A DNA stretch of 64,000 bases from Candidatus Goldiibacteriota bacterium HGW-Goldbacteria-1 (GTDB taxonomy: Bacteria > Oederibacteriota > PGYV01). Of the stretch, positions 7,520-17,280 are shown in pieces. The DNA is taken from positions 197,292 through 261,291 of the forward strand of contig PGYV01000007.1 in the NCBI GenBank assembly GCA_002839855.1. The letters run 5' to 3'. The stretch's first letter is position 1, and each line of letters begins with the position of its first letter. The notes beneath the pieces are model-generated. The model searched no databases. It saw only the letters and a program-made list of their open reading frames with translations, and was not told the origin of the DNA. The position numbers and the translations under genes were made by a program.

Positions 7520-9598
7520 ATGAAGCTTTTTAGAGAATCTAAAGGCCTCACTTTCATAGAAGTAATTATAGCTTCTTTTGTAATAATATTTTTAGTAATG
7601 GGTTCTTTAAATCTTATCACAAGGGTATATAACGATATTTTTGCATCCCGCGTAAAAACATATGCTTTTAACATTGCCGCTGAAAATCTTGAAAACCTTA
7701 AAAGCTATAATTTTGGCGCTTTAAAAATTACCCCGGATGATTTATTGCCTTACCCTCTTACAAAACTGGAAAGTGATTCCAATCCCTGGGGAAACCCGGA
7801 CGACCCTTCAAATATTCTTCCTGTAGGCGGGATTAAAATGAAAGTTTATAAAATAGTCCAGAACGCGGAAGAAGATGGCGAAAGCAATATTGTGGGGCGC
7901 ACGCAGTCAGACCTTCCAATATCAAACCTTAAAAAAATAAAAGTTGTTATTGCTTATCAGATAAAAAGTGCTTCCGGCGGTTTTATGGACAGGACTACAG
8001 AACTTGAAAGTTTTGTATCAAACCCGGAAAGCCAGATGTCAGGCGCCACCATACGCGGCAGGGTTTTAAGAAAAGAACGCAGCAACCCTAATGCTAATCC
8101 GGCACCGCCCGGACATGCTACTAAAAGTTTTGTACATGTTGAAGGGCACCCTGAATACACGGTTAAAGTTGGAACAGAAGCCACAACGCCGCAGGAACGC
8201 GGCTACTATACAATTTATAATGTATTGCCCGGAACATATAATTTATATACACAGGGTGACGGTTATGAAAAATCTGATTACAAAGATAACCCTGTAGTAA
8301 TAGAAATTACAACAAATAACGTCAACGGTATTAATTTTACAGCGCCTGATATTCAAGAAGCTTCAATATCCGGAACAATATTAGATTCTTCCGGAAATCC
8401 TGTTAATGTCAACGACTATAAAAAAGAATCGCGCGAAATACGCGCCGATGACGGAACATCTTTTACCACAACCGCAGACACTCATGGAGATTACCTTATT
8501 TCCGGCATAAATCCGGATGCAGGTTCAGTTTCGGTAACTGCTATTTTTACACATAAAGATACAGGCGTGACATATTACGGCGCTTATCCCGGAAGGGTGA
8601 ATGTGGGCAATAATTCTAATATTACAAATGTTAATATCACCCTTCAGCCGGTAACAGGCAATACTGCGGTACTTATGGTGCAGGCGCTTGATGCCAGGGA
8701 CAAATCCACCCCTATCGGCAATATAAATATTGTGTTAAAAAATGTTGTCACTGACGCGGTTATGTATACAGCCACAACCGCGCCGGTTTCGGGAATTGCC
8801 ACAATTCTTGTCGATGTGGGCAATTATAAACTTACAGGTGCCGGTAATTATTACGTGCCTGAAGAACCCACAAAATTTATTTCCGTGGCAGCAGCCCCCC
8901 CGTTAATTAAACTTTATTTTTACCCAAGCGGAAGCATAAGCGGGCAGCTAATTGATTATGATACCAATCTTCCTCCGGCAGGCCCTATTAACCTGCAGGC
9001 TTACAGCGAATACAGCAGGCTTGTAGGCAGCGCGTCTTCTGACACAATTACAGGACAGTACCAGTTTGACGGCGTGTGGGCGGGTACTAACAACGTGGTG
9101 CGCATTTACCCGGACGCTTCTTCTTACGCGGGATATCCGGATGAAGGCGCGGAAGCCATATATTCAATTTTAGTCACACAAGGCAACGTGACGCCAAATC
9201 AAAACTTTACCGTACAGGTTAACGCTAAAGAAGTTTCCGGCAAGCTTCAAATAAGCGCGCCGGGCGTGGGAAACGATATAATGGACGGCGCGATGATAAT
9301 AGCGCAGCCTTCAAGCATAACAACACCTCCGCATACTTACACGCTTGACAGTGTAAACCCGGATGAAAAAATTCAGACATCCTTAAAAAGAAAAAGAATG
9401 CAGTTTTACGGATTGGTTTCCGAGAGGACAGGCGCTTATAAAATAATGCTACCGGCAAACACAGACTATGACATCTATGCTTACTATTCCTATGTATCAT
9501 ATCCGGCATCAACTATTTTAAAATACTATAAAAAATTGTCCGGAGTGACCCCTCCTTCTGAAGACCAGGATTTTAGCGGAGCATGGATCACTTATTAA
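7520..9598 (+). CDS. Large type IV pilin-like protein with carboxypeptidase-regulatory-like domains
   Basis: 692 aa. The N-terminus has a class III prepilin leader: a short basic part, then KG|LTFIEVIIASFVIIFLV, with Glu at +5 and a 20-residue hydrophobic helix. Leu instead of Phe at +1 is a mild deviation. After about 170 residues the protein becomes a string of beta-sandwich modules of the CarboxypepD_reg type (for example GYYTIYNVLPGTYNLY and SGTILDSSGNPV, then GSISGQLIDYDTNLP). It is thus a PilV/PilW-like minor pilin enlarged by several Ig-like modules, probably sitting at a pilus or pseudopilus tip. First gene of a four-gene operon. Confidence 0.8.
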   Translation: MKLFRESKGLTFIEVIIASFVIIFLVMGSLNLITRVYNDIFASRVKTYAFNIAAENLENLKSYNFGALKITPDDLLPYPLTKLESDSNPWGNPDDPSNILPVGGIKMKVYKIVQNAEEDGESNIVGRTQSDLPISNLKKIKVVIAYQIKSASGGFMDRTTELESFVSNPESQMSGATIRGRVLRKERSNPNANPAPPGHATKSFVHVEGHPEYTVKVGTEATTPQERGYYTIYNVLPGTYNLYTQGDGYEKSDYKDNPVVIEITTNNVNGINFTAPDIQEASISGTILDSSGNPVNVNDYKKESREIRADDGTSFTTTADTHGDYLISGINPDAGSVSVTAIFTHKDTGVTYYGAYPGRVNVGNNSNITNVNITLQPVTGNTAVLMVQALDARDKSTPIGNINIVLKNVVTDAVMYTATTAPVSGIATILVDVGNYKLTGAGNYYVPEEPTKFISVAAAPPLIKLYFYPSGSISGQLIDYDTNLPPAGPINLQAYSEYSRLVGSASSDTITGQYQFDGVWAGTNNVVRIYPDASSYAGYPDEGAEAIYSILVTQGNVTPNQNFTVQVNAKEVSGKLQISAPGVGNDIMDGAMIIAQPSSITTPPHTYTLDSVNPDEKIQTSLKRKRMQFYGLVSERTGAYKIMLPANTDYDIYAYYSYVSYPASTILKYYKKLSGVTPPSEDQDFSGAWITY

Positions 9599-9619
9599 AT
9601 AAAAGAAGGGCTGATAAAA

Positions 9620-10276
9620 ATGAAAAGATTTAAAAAACACACAGGCGGCTTTACCCTGATAGAAGCTTTAATAGTAATTGCCATAATGGGCATAGTAACA
9701 TCGGGCCTGGGCCAAATGCTTAATACGGCAATATACGCGTGGAACTTTGGTTCCGCAAATATTGCCGTCAATATGGAAGGCCGCAACGCCGTCACCGCGC
9801 TTACAAAATTCATGCAGTACGCTCAAGCGCCCACTATAAAAATTTCAAGAATAAATACCAACCAGCCTGCAAACAGTTATGTGTCCGGAAAACTGGCGGA
9901 AACTGTTTACGTCACCACATCAAGCCCGGGCAGCTGCGGATTTACCACATCTGCTTCCGACATGGTGGGCGGCGCCGGAGCTGAAGTGGAAATGTTTCAA
10001 TACGGCAGAAAACTTTACGCGCGCGTACCAAAACTTGCAGCGGGGTCTTCCATATCCAACCCGTCCACAATCAACTATACCTATACTTATATGACAGTGA
10101 CTTCAAACCTGGATTCATTTATGGTTACATTCAACGATTCAAAAAAAGAAAAATCTGTCTCCGTGGCAGTCAGGCTTTCAAAAATGGTTTATAAAAACAG
10201 GCCGCCTATACGGGTACTTTTAAAACAGCAGATTGTGTTAAAACACAGCACTTCTGCGGGATTTTACGGAAATTAA
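9620..10276 (+). CDS. Type IV pilin-like protein (PilW/GspJ-type)
   Basis: 218 aa. Canonical prepilin signal: basic leader MKRFKKHTGG followed by FTLIEALIVIAIMGIVTSG, with Phe at +1 and Glu at +5. Cleavage and N-methylation would be done by a PilD-type peptidase, not encoded here. The globular part is beta-rich and resembles minor pilins of the PilW/GspJ size class, but I recognise no specific subfamily. It lies 21 nt after the large modular pilin and 15 nt before the PilX-like gene, so all three should be made together as a minor-pilin set. Confidence 0.8.
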   Translation: MKRFKKHTGGFTLIEALIVIAIMGIVTSGLGQMLNTAIYAWNFGSANIAVNMEGRNAVTALTKFMQYAQAPTIKISRINTNQPANSYVSGKLAETVYVTTSSPGSCGFTTSASDMVGGAGAEVEMFQYGRKLYARVPKLAAGSSISNPSTINYTYTYMTVTSNLDSFMVTFNDSKKEKSVSVAVRLSKMVYKNRPPIRVLLKQQIVLKHSTSAGFYGN

Positions 10277-10291
10277 ACAGGAGGACTTATA

Positions 10292-12163
10292 ATGAAAATA
10301 AAAAATTCAGACGGGCAGATACTTGCGACAGCCCTTATCGTGGGCGCTGTCATTGCTATCCTTGCATATGCGCTGCTTTTTCTTTTTCAGCAGGAATCAA
10401 AAATGCTTGTAAAAACAATGGATATAACCCGCAAGCAGGAGCTTGCTTCTATAGGAATGGAACACGCGCGGTACAAAATGCAGCTTCAGAACAACTGGTA
10501 TAATGTTCCAATGACCGGATTTAAATATGATGAAGAATATGAAATACCGGGGCTTGGTTCCTACGCAGTAACAATTGAAAAAGGAAATTTATTTATGATA
10601 GATAACGTACGTCAGGGCAACGAAGAATACAGGACTATAGGAGTTAAAGTTAAAGTTTACCCTTCCGGCGAACTTCACCAGTTTTATGGCGTAATTAAAA
10701 AACTTGGCTACGGCGGGCCGCTTATTTCCAAAGGTAAAATCAACCTGCCCTGCACAAATGATTCAATAGACGCCAACGGCATTCCTATGTATGGTTTTTT
10801 CTGGGGTGATGTCTACCACGCAAACAGAACAGACGATACTTTTCACTTCCCATACATACCCGTGGCAATGGGAAGCACCACTCCCAAAGCCTGGGGTCCT
10901 GCCGTATATTCAGCTTCAAATATTTACACTGCTTACGGTAAAAATGGCGGCAATTACCAGTTTGGTTACGTGGGCGAAGATATGAGCCCTACTGCAAAAT
11001 CACACCCTTATTCCCCTATGGCTATAGCGCCGCAGCTTTCCCTTCAGGCATACAAACAGCTTGCATATGAAAAAGGCAATTATTACGGGCCGGCAACAGT
11101 CGGCGGGTCAGGCACAGCCAATCCTTTTTACATTAACGACGGCCTGCACGACCTTGCGGATTTAAACAGCGTGGCAATTCATAACGCGCTTAAAACCACT
11201 TCCGACGTCCTTTTTGTTGACACCACAGACGCGCTGCCATTAAGGGTTCCTGAATCGCCTTTAACGCCCACCAATACCTATTGCGGCACAACTTATGTTT
11301 CCGCGAACACAGTGGCTGTCTATTACAACGCTTATTCCCAGCTTTACACTGTAGGGTCAATGATAATACAGGGGCCTTTGGTTTTAAAAGGCGCTGACCC
11401 CGGACCGGAACCTGCTAATAATGAAAAAGACCCTTTATTGCCTTTCTGGCCCACTTTATTGGGTATTGATATTCCTTCAAATTATTATTACCCGCAGGAA
11501 GATACAACAAACCATCTGGAATTTGACACCAAGGGATTTCTTGGCTCTGCCCTTAACAATATTAAACACGCCGGCTTTATGTACATAGACGGAGAATTGA
11601 AAATTGGCGGCGTGCGGTGCAAAACAAGCACCTGTGATAATACTACCGCAGAAAAAACAAATGCCATTGCATCTGCAAAACCTTCGCTTTTTACAAAAAT
11701 TAAAGCAGCCGCTTCTAAACTTATGGAACCACCAGCTGTTTACGCAAACTGGAAAGATGATGCCACGGCAACCGCTGTGGCCGGAACATTAACGGCAGTT
11801 GCCACTTTAACACCGCAGATAACAAATACCCCCGTTGCTACAAATACACCCGGCGGGCCTACTGAAACACCAACGGTGCCTGTTCCACCCACTGCAACAG
11901 TAGGGGTTGTACTTGGCACACCCACACCGCCTGCTGACTGCGACGGAAAGACAACAGTTTCAGATATTGTAATATTCGGTACTTTATATATTGGCGAACA
12001 CGGCTCCCTTTCCATAGATACAGTTAATGACACTCCAAGGCTTGCGGTATATTTTAATATGAACGCCAATGCCTTCTCTTACCTTCAGAACAGCGTATCT
12101 CTGCTTTCTTTCAGAGAGCTTACATACCTTATTCCGACGCCGGTTCCGGAATACCCGTTCTGA
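10292..12163 (+). CDS. PilX-like exported protein with Thr/Pro linker
   Basis: 623 aa. Starts with a short polar leader ending in DG followed by QILATALIVGAVIAILAYAL, a pilin-like hydrophobic helix without Glu at +5, as in PilX-type minor pilins. A long beta-rich extracellular region follows, with pairs of cysteines (CKTSTCD). Residues roughly 505-545 are a Thr/Pro linker (TPQITNTPVATNTP type), then a final domain of about 75 residues. GGAGG precedes the ATG. Function inferred: assembly factor or tip protein of the pilus built from the two upstream pilins. Related linkers occur in other secreted proteins in this window. Confidence 0.7.
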   Translation: MKIKNSDGQILATALIVGAVIAILAYALLFLFQQESKMLVKTMDITRKQELASIGMEHARYKMQLQNNWYNVPMTGFKYDEEYEIPGLGSYAVTIEKGNLFMIDNVRQGNEEYRTIGVKVKVYPSGELHQFYGVIKKLGYGGPLISKGKINLPCTNDSIDANGIPMYGFFWGDVYHANRTDDTFHFPYIPVAMGSTTPKAWGPAVYSASNIYTAYGKNGGNYQFGYVGEDMSPTAKSHPYSPMAIAPQLSLQAYKQLAYEKGNYYGPATVGGSGTANPFYINDGLHDLADLNSVAIHNALKTTSDVLFVDTTDALPLRVPESPLTPTNTYCGTTYVSANTVAVYYNAYSQLYTVGSMIIQGPLVLKGADPGPEPANNEKDPLLPFWPTLLGIDIPSNYYYPQEDTTNHLEFDTKGFLGSALNNIKHAGFMYIDGELKIGGVRCKTSTCDNTTAEKTNAIASAKPSLFTKIKAAASKLMEPPAVYANWKDDATATAVAGTLTAVATLTPQITNTPVATNTPGGPTETPTVPVPPTATVGVVLGTPTPPADCDGKTTVSDIVIFGTLYIGEHGSLSIDTVNDTPRLAVYFNMNANAFSYLQNSVSLLSFRELTYLIPTPVPEYPF

Positions 12164-12165
12164 TA

Positions 12166-13929
12166 ATGGTCGATAAACGCAATATTTCTCTTCAAAATTA
12201 TCTGTTTTACGGAATTTTTCTGTGCATCCTTACTTTTACACCCTTATTTTATGATATGTATCAGCTGCCGAAAGCATTATTTCTTACAGCAGGATGCGCT
12301 TTATATATCGCTGTTTTTTCTTTTTTTCATAAAAAAATAAATTTTGGTTTCACTGCTATTGCCGCGGCTGCATTTATGCTTTATATATCACTGCGCACCC
12401 TTTTTTCATTTGATAATTTTCCGCCTGTTTATTATCTTCTGACTCTGCTTGCACCGGCGGCTTTTTTTATGCCTTTGATAACAAAAATAAAAGCCGGTAA
12501 TTTTCTTTTTTTCATAAATATTATTTCTTTTGTATCTTCTATCTACGCAGTTTTCCAGTATGTAAATACAGGTGAGCGCCCCATATCCTTTTTTGGCAAC
12601 CCCGTGTTTCTTGCGGAATTCACTGCATGCCTTTTTCCTCTTATTCTTGTATCCCTGCTGGCATATAAAAAATACAAGCTTTTTACCGCAATCAACCTGT
12701 GTTTGTCATTGCTTGTACTTGCTTTAGCTTCTTCCAGGGGCGCCATATTATCGCTTGGCGTTTCACTTTTTATTTTTTTATATCTGTCAGTCTCAAATAA
12801 AGCTTTTGCGGTAATTGACAAAAAGAAGACTGCCATAATTTTACTTATTACTTTTGCCATATTTACAGCCATAACTTTTTTTCCCCGTTTTAAGCCGGCA
12901 GTTACCTACAATATAAACAGGGCTCTTGAAGTTACCCATGGCGGCGGCGCTTCCCTTTCTAACAGGGCTGTCATATTAAAAACAGGGCTTAAAATGTCAG
13001 CGGAAAAACCTGTTTTCGGGTTTGGAACGGGCGGATTCAGATATTATTTTCAGAAATATCAGGTATCTGTGATAACCGCTGAAAATCCCTCTTTTATAAA
13101 CACTTCTTACGCCCATAACGATTATCTTCAGCTGCTTGTGGAAACAGGCGCTGCCGGGCTTTTGCTTTTCCTGTTATTTGTATCCTCTCTGCTTATTTCT
13201 TTTGACAGGACTAAAACTTTAATTATCAATCAGGATAAACCGCCGGCTTACGCGCTTTTGGCATCCGTAATATTTTTTCTATGTGAATCAATGTATAATT
13301 TTCCGCTTTTCATAATGCCGTCTGCGTTTATCTTCTGGCTTTTCTGCGGCATTCTATATTCACTGCCAAAAAAAGAAAATAAACAAATACAACTGCCTTC
13401 TCCTTTTCTTACATTATTAATAGTGCCGGTATTTATTTATCTTTTTATTTCCATTATGCCTGTTGCGGCAAACCTTCATATTAAAAAAGGCTTTACCGCT
13501 CTTCAGAAAAAGACAAATATGGAAATGAAGCATTTTGACACAGCCCTGTTGCTTGAGCCCAATAACTTTTATACACGCTATTACAGGGGATATTCCCTGC
13601 TTAATAATAACAGACATAAAGCCTACACAGAATATGAAGAAGCATTAAAAATATACCCCTATTCGGCAGATATGCTTTATAACCTTGGCGCCATGCATCT
13701 CTCGGATAACCAAAATGAAAAAGCTGAATTTTATCTAAAAAAATCGCTTGAACTTAACCCTTATTTTGGAATGGGGCATACAGCAATGGCAATGCTTTAT
13801 ATGAAAACAAAAAGAGAAAATTTGGCATCTGCGGAACTTTATCTTGCCGCCAAATATGACCCAAATTCCCTTGGCAGGGGCACCGACCAGATAATAATGA
13901 TGATGGAAGAGACAAAACTTAAACCATAA
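12166..13929 (+). CDS. O-antigen ligase/polymerase-like membrane protein with C-terminal TPRs
   Basis: 587 aa. About 11 hydrophobic segments in residues 1-430. A periplasmic loop contains SNRAVILKTGLKM, FGFGTGGFRYYF and AHNDYLQLLVETGAAG, the pattern of the Wzy_C/O-antigen ligase superfamily (WaaL, Wzy and the pilin O-oligosaccharyltransferases PglL/PilO). Residues 450-580 are at least three TPR units (YYRGYSLLNNNRHKA and following). It begins 2 nt after the PilX-like gene, so the operon couples pilin-like substrates with a likely glycan transferase. Whether it polymerises a glycan or glycosylates pilins cannot be decided from sequence. Followed by a terminator. Confidence 0.75.
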   Translation: MVDKRNISLQNYLFYGIFLCILTFTPLFYDMYQLPKALFLTAGCALYIAVFSFFHKKINFGFTAIAAAAFMLYISLRTLFSFDNFPPVYYLLTLLAPAAFFMPLITKIKAGNFLFFINIISFVSSIYAVFQYVNTGERPISFFGNPVFLAEFTACLFPLILVSLLAYKKYKLFTAINLCLSLLVLALASSRGAILSLGVSLFIFLYLSVSNKAFAVIDKKKTAIILLITFAIFTAITFFPRFKPAVTYNINRALEVTHGGGASLSNRAVILKTGLKMSAEKPVFGFGTGGFRYYFQKYQVSVITAENPSFINTSYAHNDYLQLLVETGAAGLLLFLLFVSSLLISFDRTKTLIINQDKPPAYALLASVIFFLCESMYNFPLFIMPSAFIFWLFCGILYSLPKKENKQIQLPSPFLTLLIVPVFIYLFISIMPVAANLHIKKGFTALQKKTNMEMKHFDTALLLEPNNFYTRYYRGYSLLNNNRHKAYTEYEEALKIYPYSADMLYNLGAMHLSDNQNEKAEFYLKKSLELNPYFGMGHTAMAMLYMKTKRENLASAELYLAAKYDPNSLGRGTDQIIMMMEETKLKP

Positions 13930-13951
13930 TTTTTTTTAAATTTAAAAAACA

Positions 13952-13985
13952 AAAAGCCACAGGTTTTAACCTGTGGCTTTTTTAA
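13952..13985. terminator. Bidirectional intrinsic terminator between convergent genes
   Basis: Perfect hairpin: AAAAGCCACAGGTT pairs with AACCTGTGGCTTTT around a short TT centre, flanked by A- and T-runs so it can work both ways. It sits between the plus-strand Wzy-like gene (ends 13929) and the minus-strand 594-aa gene (ends 14062). Confidence 0.9.
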
Positions 13986-14061
13986 TTTATTTATCCAACT
14001 GCATCATTTAGAAAGCGTTTATTTTAACACGCTCGAAGGTGCAGTAAAAATATTTTGCATT

Positions 14062-15846
14062 TTAAACAAAAATCTTAGCTATTACCATTTCCGGGTTGTT
14101 GCCAAGTATTCTCTGTACCATTGCGTCTTCTTTTACGCACGCCCTTACCATTTCTTTGGACTGTTCATAATTTCTGTTTGTATATTTAAGGATAGTGTCG
14201 CGTACTTCCGTGGGCTCTGACTGCGCCACATAGGTTAAAAGCAATTTAACATTATTTTCCATGCTCTTTACCGTAGCATACCTTAAAAGCACGTTAATTT
14301 TACGTTTTGACATTTTAGGCGGAGGCCCAAGCCCGTTTAACGCGTTAAACATAAAGTCCATGTAATCCTGGACCGCGTCATCGCGCGACGCGGCGTCCAC
14401 AAGCTCCGCGCTCATTACCATGTTCATTTTCTTATCCGCTCCGGTCCATTTTACCTGGGCTGTTTTTTCTATTTTTCCTGTGTAGTCTCCCATAAACGTA
14501 CCTTCGTTTATTTCACCGCGGTAGTCATAAACCGGGTCTTTTGCAAGGTACATTCCTATGGCTTTCATAACCTGAAAATCAATGGGTGAAAAAGTAACAT
14601 AAGCGCCTTTTTTTCCTGATTCGCCGCTTACAAAACCCATAACAAACCTGTCTTCAAGAAAATCCACATAGTTTCTTAACGGTTCAATAAGGATAGGCGG
14701 AATTTTATAATTGCCGTCTTCATCAATAGGGAAAGCGTTTGTGTGAATGGAAAGGATTTTCTTCAGCGATTCTATCACATTATGCGGCGTGCACAGATAG
14801 TTTGTCATTGCAGTCGGCATATCTATAATCTGGCTGTTTAAAAGTATCCTGGCGCCGGAATATGGCACTCTGTTGCCGGCTTTTTCCGCCGCAGTTACAA
14901 TAAAACTGTTAAGTATGCTTATGTCTTTTTTTATTATTTCAACATGTTCCGGCCTGAAAGAATCAAATACCCTTGAAGACTGATCCGCAACCACATCTGA
15001 TACTTTTGACAGGTCATTTTCAAGTTCCTTAATTACATCAACTTTTTCTTTAATGGCATCAACGCTTTCAGCAGACCTTGTAAAAGTTTCGGCGTACATT
15101 TTTGTAAAATCCGCAAGCACTTTTGCCATGCCGTCGCTTCTCATTGCAAGGGCGGACTTAAGCTTTTTTTCTTCGGGGGTGACCCTTTCGCCCTTCGCAA
15201 GAATTCCCATATATTTATCCAGCGCGTCAAAATTAAGTTTTAAAGTTTTAAGTTTTGTAGCATCAAGCTGCAGCATTTTATCTATATTTGTGCCAAGCGT
15301 TCTTACAAGGTTGGCTCCCGCTTTTAACGCGTCATTCTTTTTCCATTCAAGTTCGGCTTTTACTTTTTTCGGGTCGCGTATGTCATCTTTTTTTCTTTTC
15401 TTTTTTCCGGATGTGTCTATCAGTTCAATGTTACCTTCGGCAAGCGCCCTCATTTTATCCGGAACGCTGAAAACCACCTGAGACAAAGCGCTTAAAGAAT
15501 CCTTTGTTTCAAAAGCTTCAAGCAGCTGTTTGTAAATTTCCGGGTCAAGCAGGTTAATTCTATTTTCGCCGATTTCTACAAAATCACCGATAGCGCCGGT
15601 GGCAAGAAAAAGCCTTTGCTGTTTGTTCAGATCATTCAACCTTGTATTAACCAAAGCGGTAATAAGGGTATTGTAAGCCGTCCTAAGCTTATTTACTTTT
15701 ATGACATCTTCTATTTTATTGCCGTTATCTGATTTCTCTTTTCCAAAAAATTCAAGGGCTGTCATTACCCCGTCTTTAACTGTCTGATCAATACCTTCAA
15801 GAACGTAATTTATTGCTTCACCTTCTTTGATTGCTGTTTCAGACAT
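14062..15846 (-). CDS. Conserved-looking cytoplasmic protein of unknown function (594 aa)
   Basis: Not recognised. No signal peptide or membrane segment. Mostly helical, charged, with a strongly basic patch KKKRKKDD around residue 150 and a conserved-looking block PPKMSKRKINVLLRYATVK near the C-terminus. The start has AAGGAGGAAG upstream. Last gene of the seven-gene signalling run 14062-21363, 111 nt after the cyclic-nucleotide-binding protein. The context (adenylate cyclase, cNMP-binding protein, TPR protein) makes it a candidate effector or scaffold of that pathway; this is inference only. The ORF is long, intact and has neighbour-like codon use, so it is a real gene. Confidence 0.7.
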   Translation of the reverse strand: MSETAIKEGEAINYVLEGIDQTVKDGVMTALEFFGKEKSDNGNKIEDVIKVNKLRTAYNTLITALVNTRLNDLNKQQRLFLATGAIGDFVEIGENRINLLDPEIYKQLLEAFETKDSLSALSQVVFSVPDKMRALAEGNIELIDTSGKKKRKKDDIRDPKKVKAELEWKKNDALKAGANLVRTLGTNIDKMLQLDATKLKTLKLNFDALDKYMGILAKGERVTPEEKKLKSALAMRSDGMAKVLADFTKMYAETFTRSAESVDAIKEKVDVIKELENDLSKVSDVVADQSSRVFDSFRPEHVEIIKKDISILNSFIVTAAEKAGNRVPYSGARILLNSQIIDMPTAMTNYLCTPHNVIESLKKILSIHTNAFPIDEDGNYKIPPILIEPLRNYVDFLEDRFVMGFVSGESGKKGAYVTFSPIDFQVMKAIGMYLAKDPVYDYRGEINEGTFMGDYTGKIEKTAQVKWTGADKKMNMVMSAELVDAASRDDAVQDYMDFMFNALNGLGPPPKMSKRKINVLLRYATVKSMENNVKLLLTYVAQSEPTEVRDTILKYTNRNYEQSKEMVRACVKEDAMVQRILGNNPEMVIAKIFV

Positions 15847-15957
15847 ACCTGACTTCCTCCTTCAAAAAAATAAATTAAAGCCGTTTCTGCCATATGAAAC
15901 AGCTTTCTATTATGTAAACAGCGAAAAATGCTCTCTGTTTAATCGCTTAATACGGTA

Positions 15958-16386
15958 TTATAATGCGTTTTTAGACTTTCTTTTGGCCAGTTCTTCTTTG
16001 ATTATAGCAGATATCTTGGGGTTGGCAAGAAGTATTTTCTTAAAAGAGTTCTTATGCAGTACAAACAGTTCTGTAGGGGCCTCTGCAATAACAGTGGCAT
16101 TTCTTGGGGCATCTGTAACAAGTGCTGTTTCGCCAAAAAAATCACCTTCAGCCAGGCCTGCCACTTTTTTTTCTGACATTCCTTTCTTTATATGTATGGA
16201 TACCGACCCTACCGATATCATATAGAAAGCATCGCCGGTTTCACCCTGTTGAATTACCACTTCGCCTTTTCTGAATTTCTGCTTTTTCATGGCTTTAATC
16301 AGTTCATCAAGCTGCGCGAAATTTAAGGAATAAAAAAAATCAACTTTCTTAAGTGTTTCCCTTAACTTTGTAATGTCATCTGCCAT
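15958..16386 (-). CDS. Cyclic-nucleotide-binding domain protein
   Basis: 142-aa stand-alone cNMP-binding domain without a DNA-binding part. The phosphate-binding cassette FGETALVTDAPRNATV keeps Gly-Glu and the Arg that contacts the cyclic phosphate; the following Ser seen in E. coli CRP is Asn here. The GETGDAFYMISVGSVSI turn precedes it. A predicted adenylate cyclase is encoded three genes upstream in the same operon, so this is a likely receptor for its product. It may relay the signal by binding a partner such as the neighbouring TPR protein or the 594-aa protein. Confidence 0.85.
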   Translation of the reverse strand: MADDITKLRETLKKVDFFYSLNFAQLDELIKAMKKQKFRKGEVVIQQGETGDAFYMISVGSVSIHIKKGMSEKKVAGLAEGDFFGETALVTDAPRNATVIAEAPTELFVLHKNSFKKILLANPKISAIIKEELAKRKSKNAL

Positions 16387-16461
16387 CTTTTGCCCCCGGT
16401 ATTTTTTTTAAATTCATTAACATTATATATTTTGTCAGTTATTTTGTCAATATTACTTTTA

Positions 16462-16923
16462 TTACTTTTTCTTTTTATTAAATACCGACGTCTTAACAGC
16501 CACAAATATCATAGCTATGCCTCCTGCTATCATAAAAAAATGAAACCAGGGGCTTACCTTTTCTTTTACAAATATAAGCAGAATTGCCAGTCCAAAAATA
16601 ACACAGGTAACAGTCCATACAATCATCGCCACAGGAGATTTTAAAGTATTGGCAACATAACCCATCCTTTTGGCTCCGGGAGCCATATTTACATCTTTTT
16701 CCATTTCCCCGCTTATCTGCTGCGCTTTTTCCGCAAGGCGCGATGACACACGCCCGCCTTCCAGGCCATGCTGCCTGTCATTTACATCCTGCCACATGGC
16801 AAGCTCCCGCATGCACAGTTCGCACTTTTTAATGTGCGCCTCTATTTCAGTTTCTTCCGTTTTATTTGTTATAAAACCTTTTGAATAATCATTAAGCTTT
16901 TTTCTTACATCAGAATGTTCCAT
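16462..16923 (-). CDS. Anti-sigma-factor-like zinc-finger membrane protein
   Basis: 153 aa. The N-terminus contains EAHIKKCELC, an H-x3-C-x2-C motif of the zf-HC2 (ZAS) anti-sigma family, after an initial helix. Residues about 100-120 and 127-147 are two hydrophobic segments, placing the finger in the cytoplasm. Classic members bind and release an ECF sigma factor, but no sigma factor gene is adjacent, so the partner may be encoded elsewhere or the domain may be reused. It lies 3 nt downstream of the Cys-rich 116-aa gene in the signalling operon. Confidence 0.75.
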   Translation of the reverse strand: MEHSDVRKKLNDYSKGFITNKTEETEIEAHIKKCELCMRELAMWQDVNDRQHGLEGGRVSSRLAEKAQQISGEMEKDVNMAPGAKRMGYVANTLKSPVAMIVWTVTCVIFGLAILLIFVKEKVSPWFHFFMIAGGIAMIFVAVKTSVFNKKKK

Positions 16924-16926
16924 TTT

Positions 16927-17277
16927 TTACTCCAGCCCTTCAAGCCTTATAATCAGCTTTTTTACTTCATTTTTATCCGCGTTGTGCCGCCTTATATAAC
17001 TGCGCCCTTTTTCAATACGGTCCACAAATTTTTTAAGTTCTTTTTTATCATGTTTTAACCTTGAAATGTATTTTATAAACTCCGGCATTTTTGCAAAGAC
17101 ATACATAAGTTCAAGCGAGCGGTTAAAAAAACCTTCTTTTGAATCACAACATACGGTATTGGGGTGGACTGTCTGAAAAGTATCCGCGGATTTTTTTTCT
17201 CTGTCATAATGCCACCTGACAACCGCCTGATTATCTTTTATCTTTAAACCGCATGTTTCACAGTCAAACGGCTTCAT
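16927..17277 (-). CDS. Small Cys-rich protein of unknown function
   Basis: 116 aa, not recognised. The N-terminal half has CETCG and a later pair of adjacent cysteines (TVCCDS) with His residues between, which could make a zinc-ribbon-like site. The C-terminal half is a highly charged helix (KHDKKELKKFVDRIEKGRSY). No signal peptide. It sits 3 nt from genes on both sides in the signalling operon, so it is clearly co-translated with the TPR protein and the zinc-finger membrane protein. Confidence 0.6.
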   Translation of the reverse strand: MKPFDCETCGLKIKDNQAVVRWHYDREKKSADTFQTVHPNTVCCDSKEGFFNRSLELMYVFAKMPEFIKYISRLKHDKKELKKFVDRIEKGRSYIRRHNADKNEVKKLIIRLEGLE

Positions 17278-17280
17278 ACG

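Noticed and set aside
14000..14050. Weak second hairpin after the 13952 terminator
   Set aside because: AGCGT/ACGCT arms are only 5 bp around a 10-nt loop.
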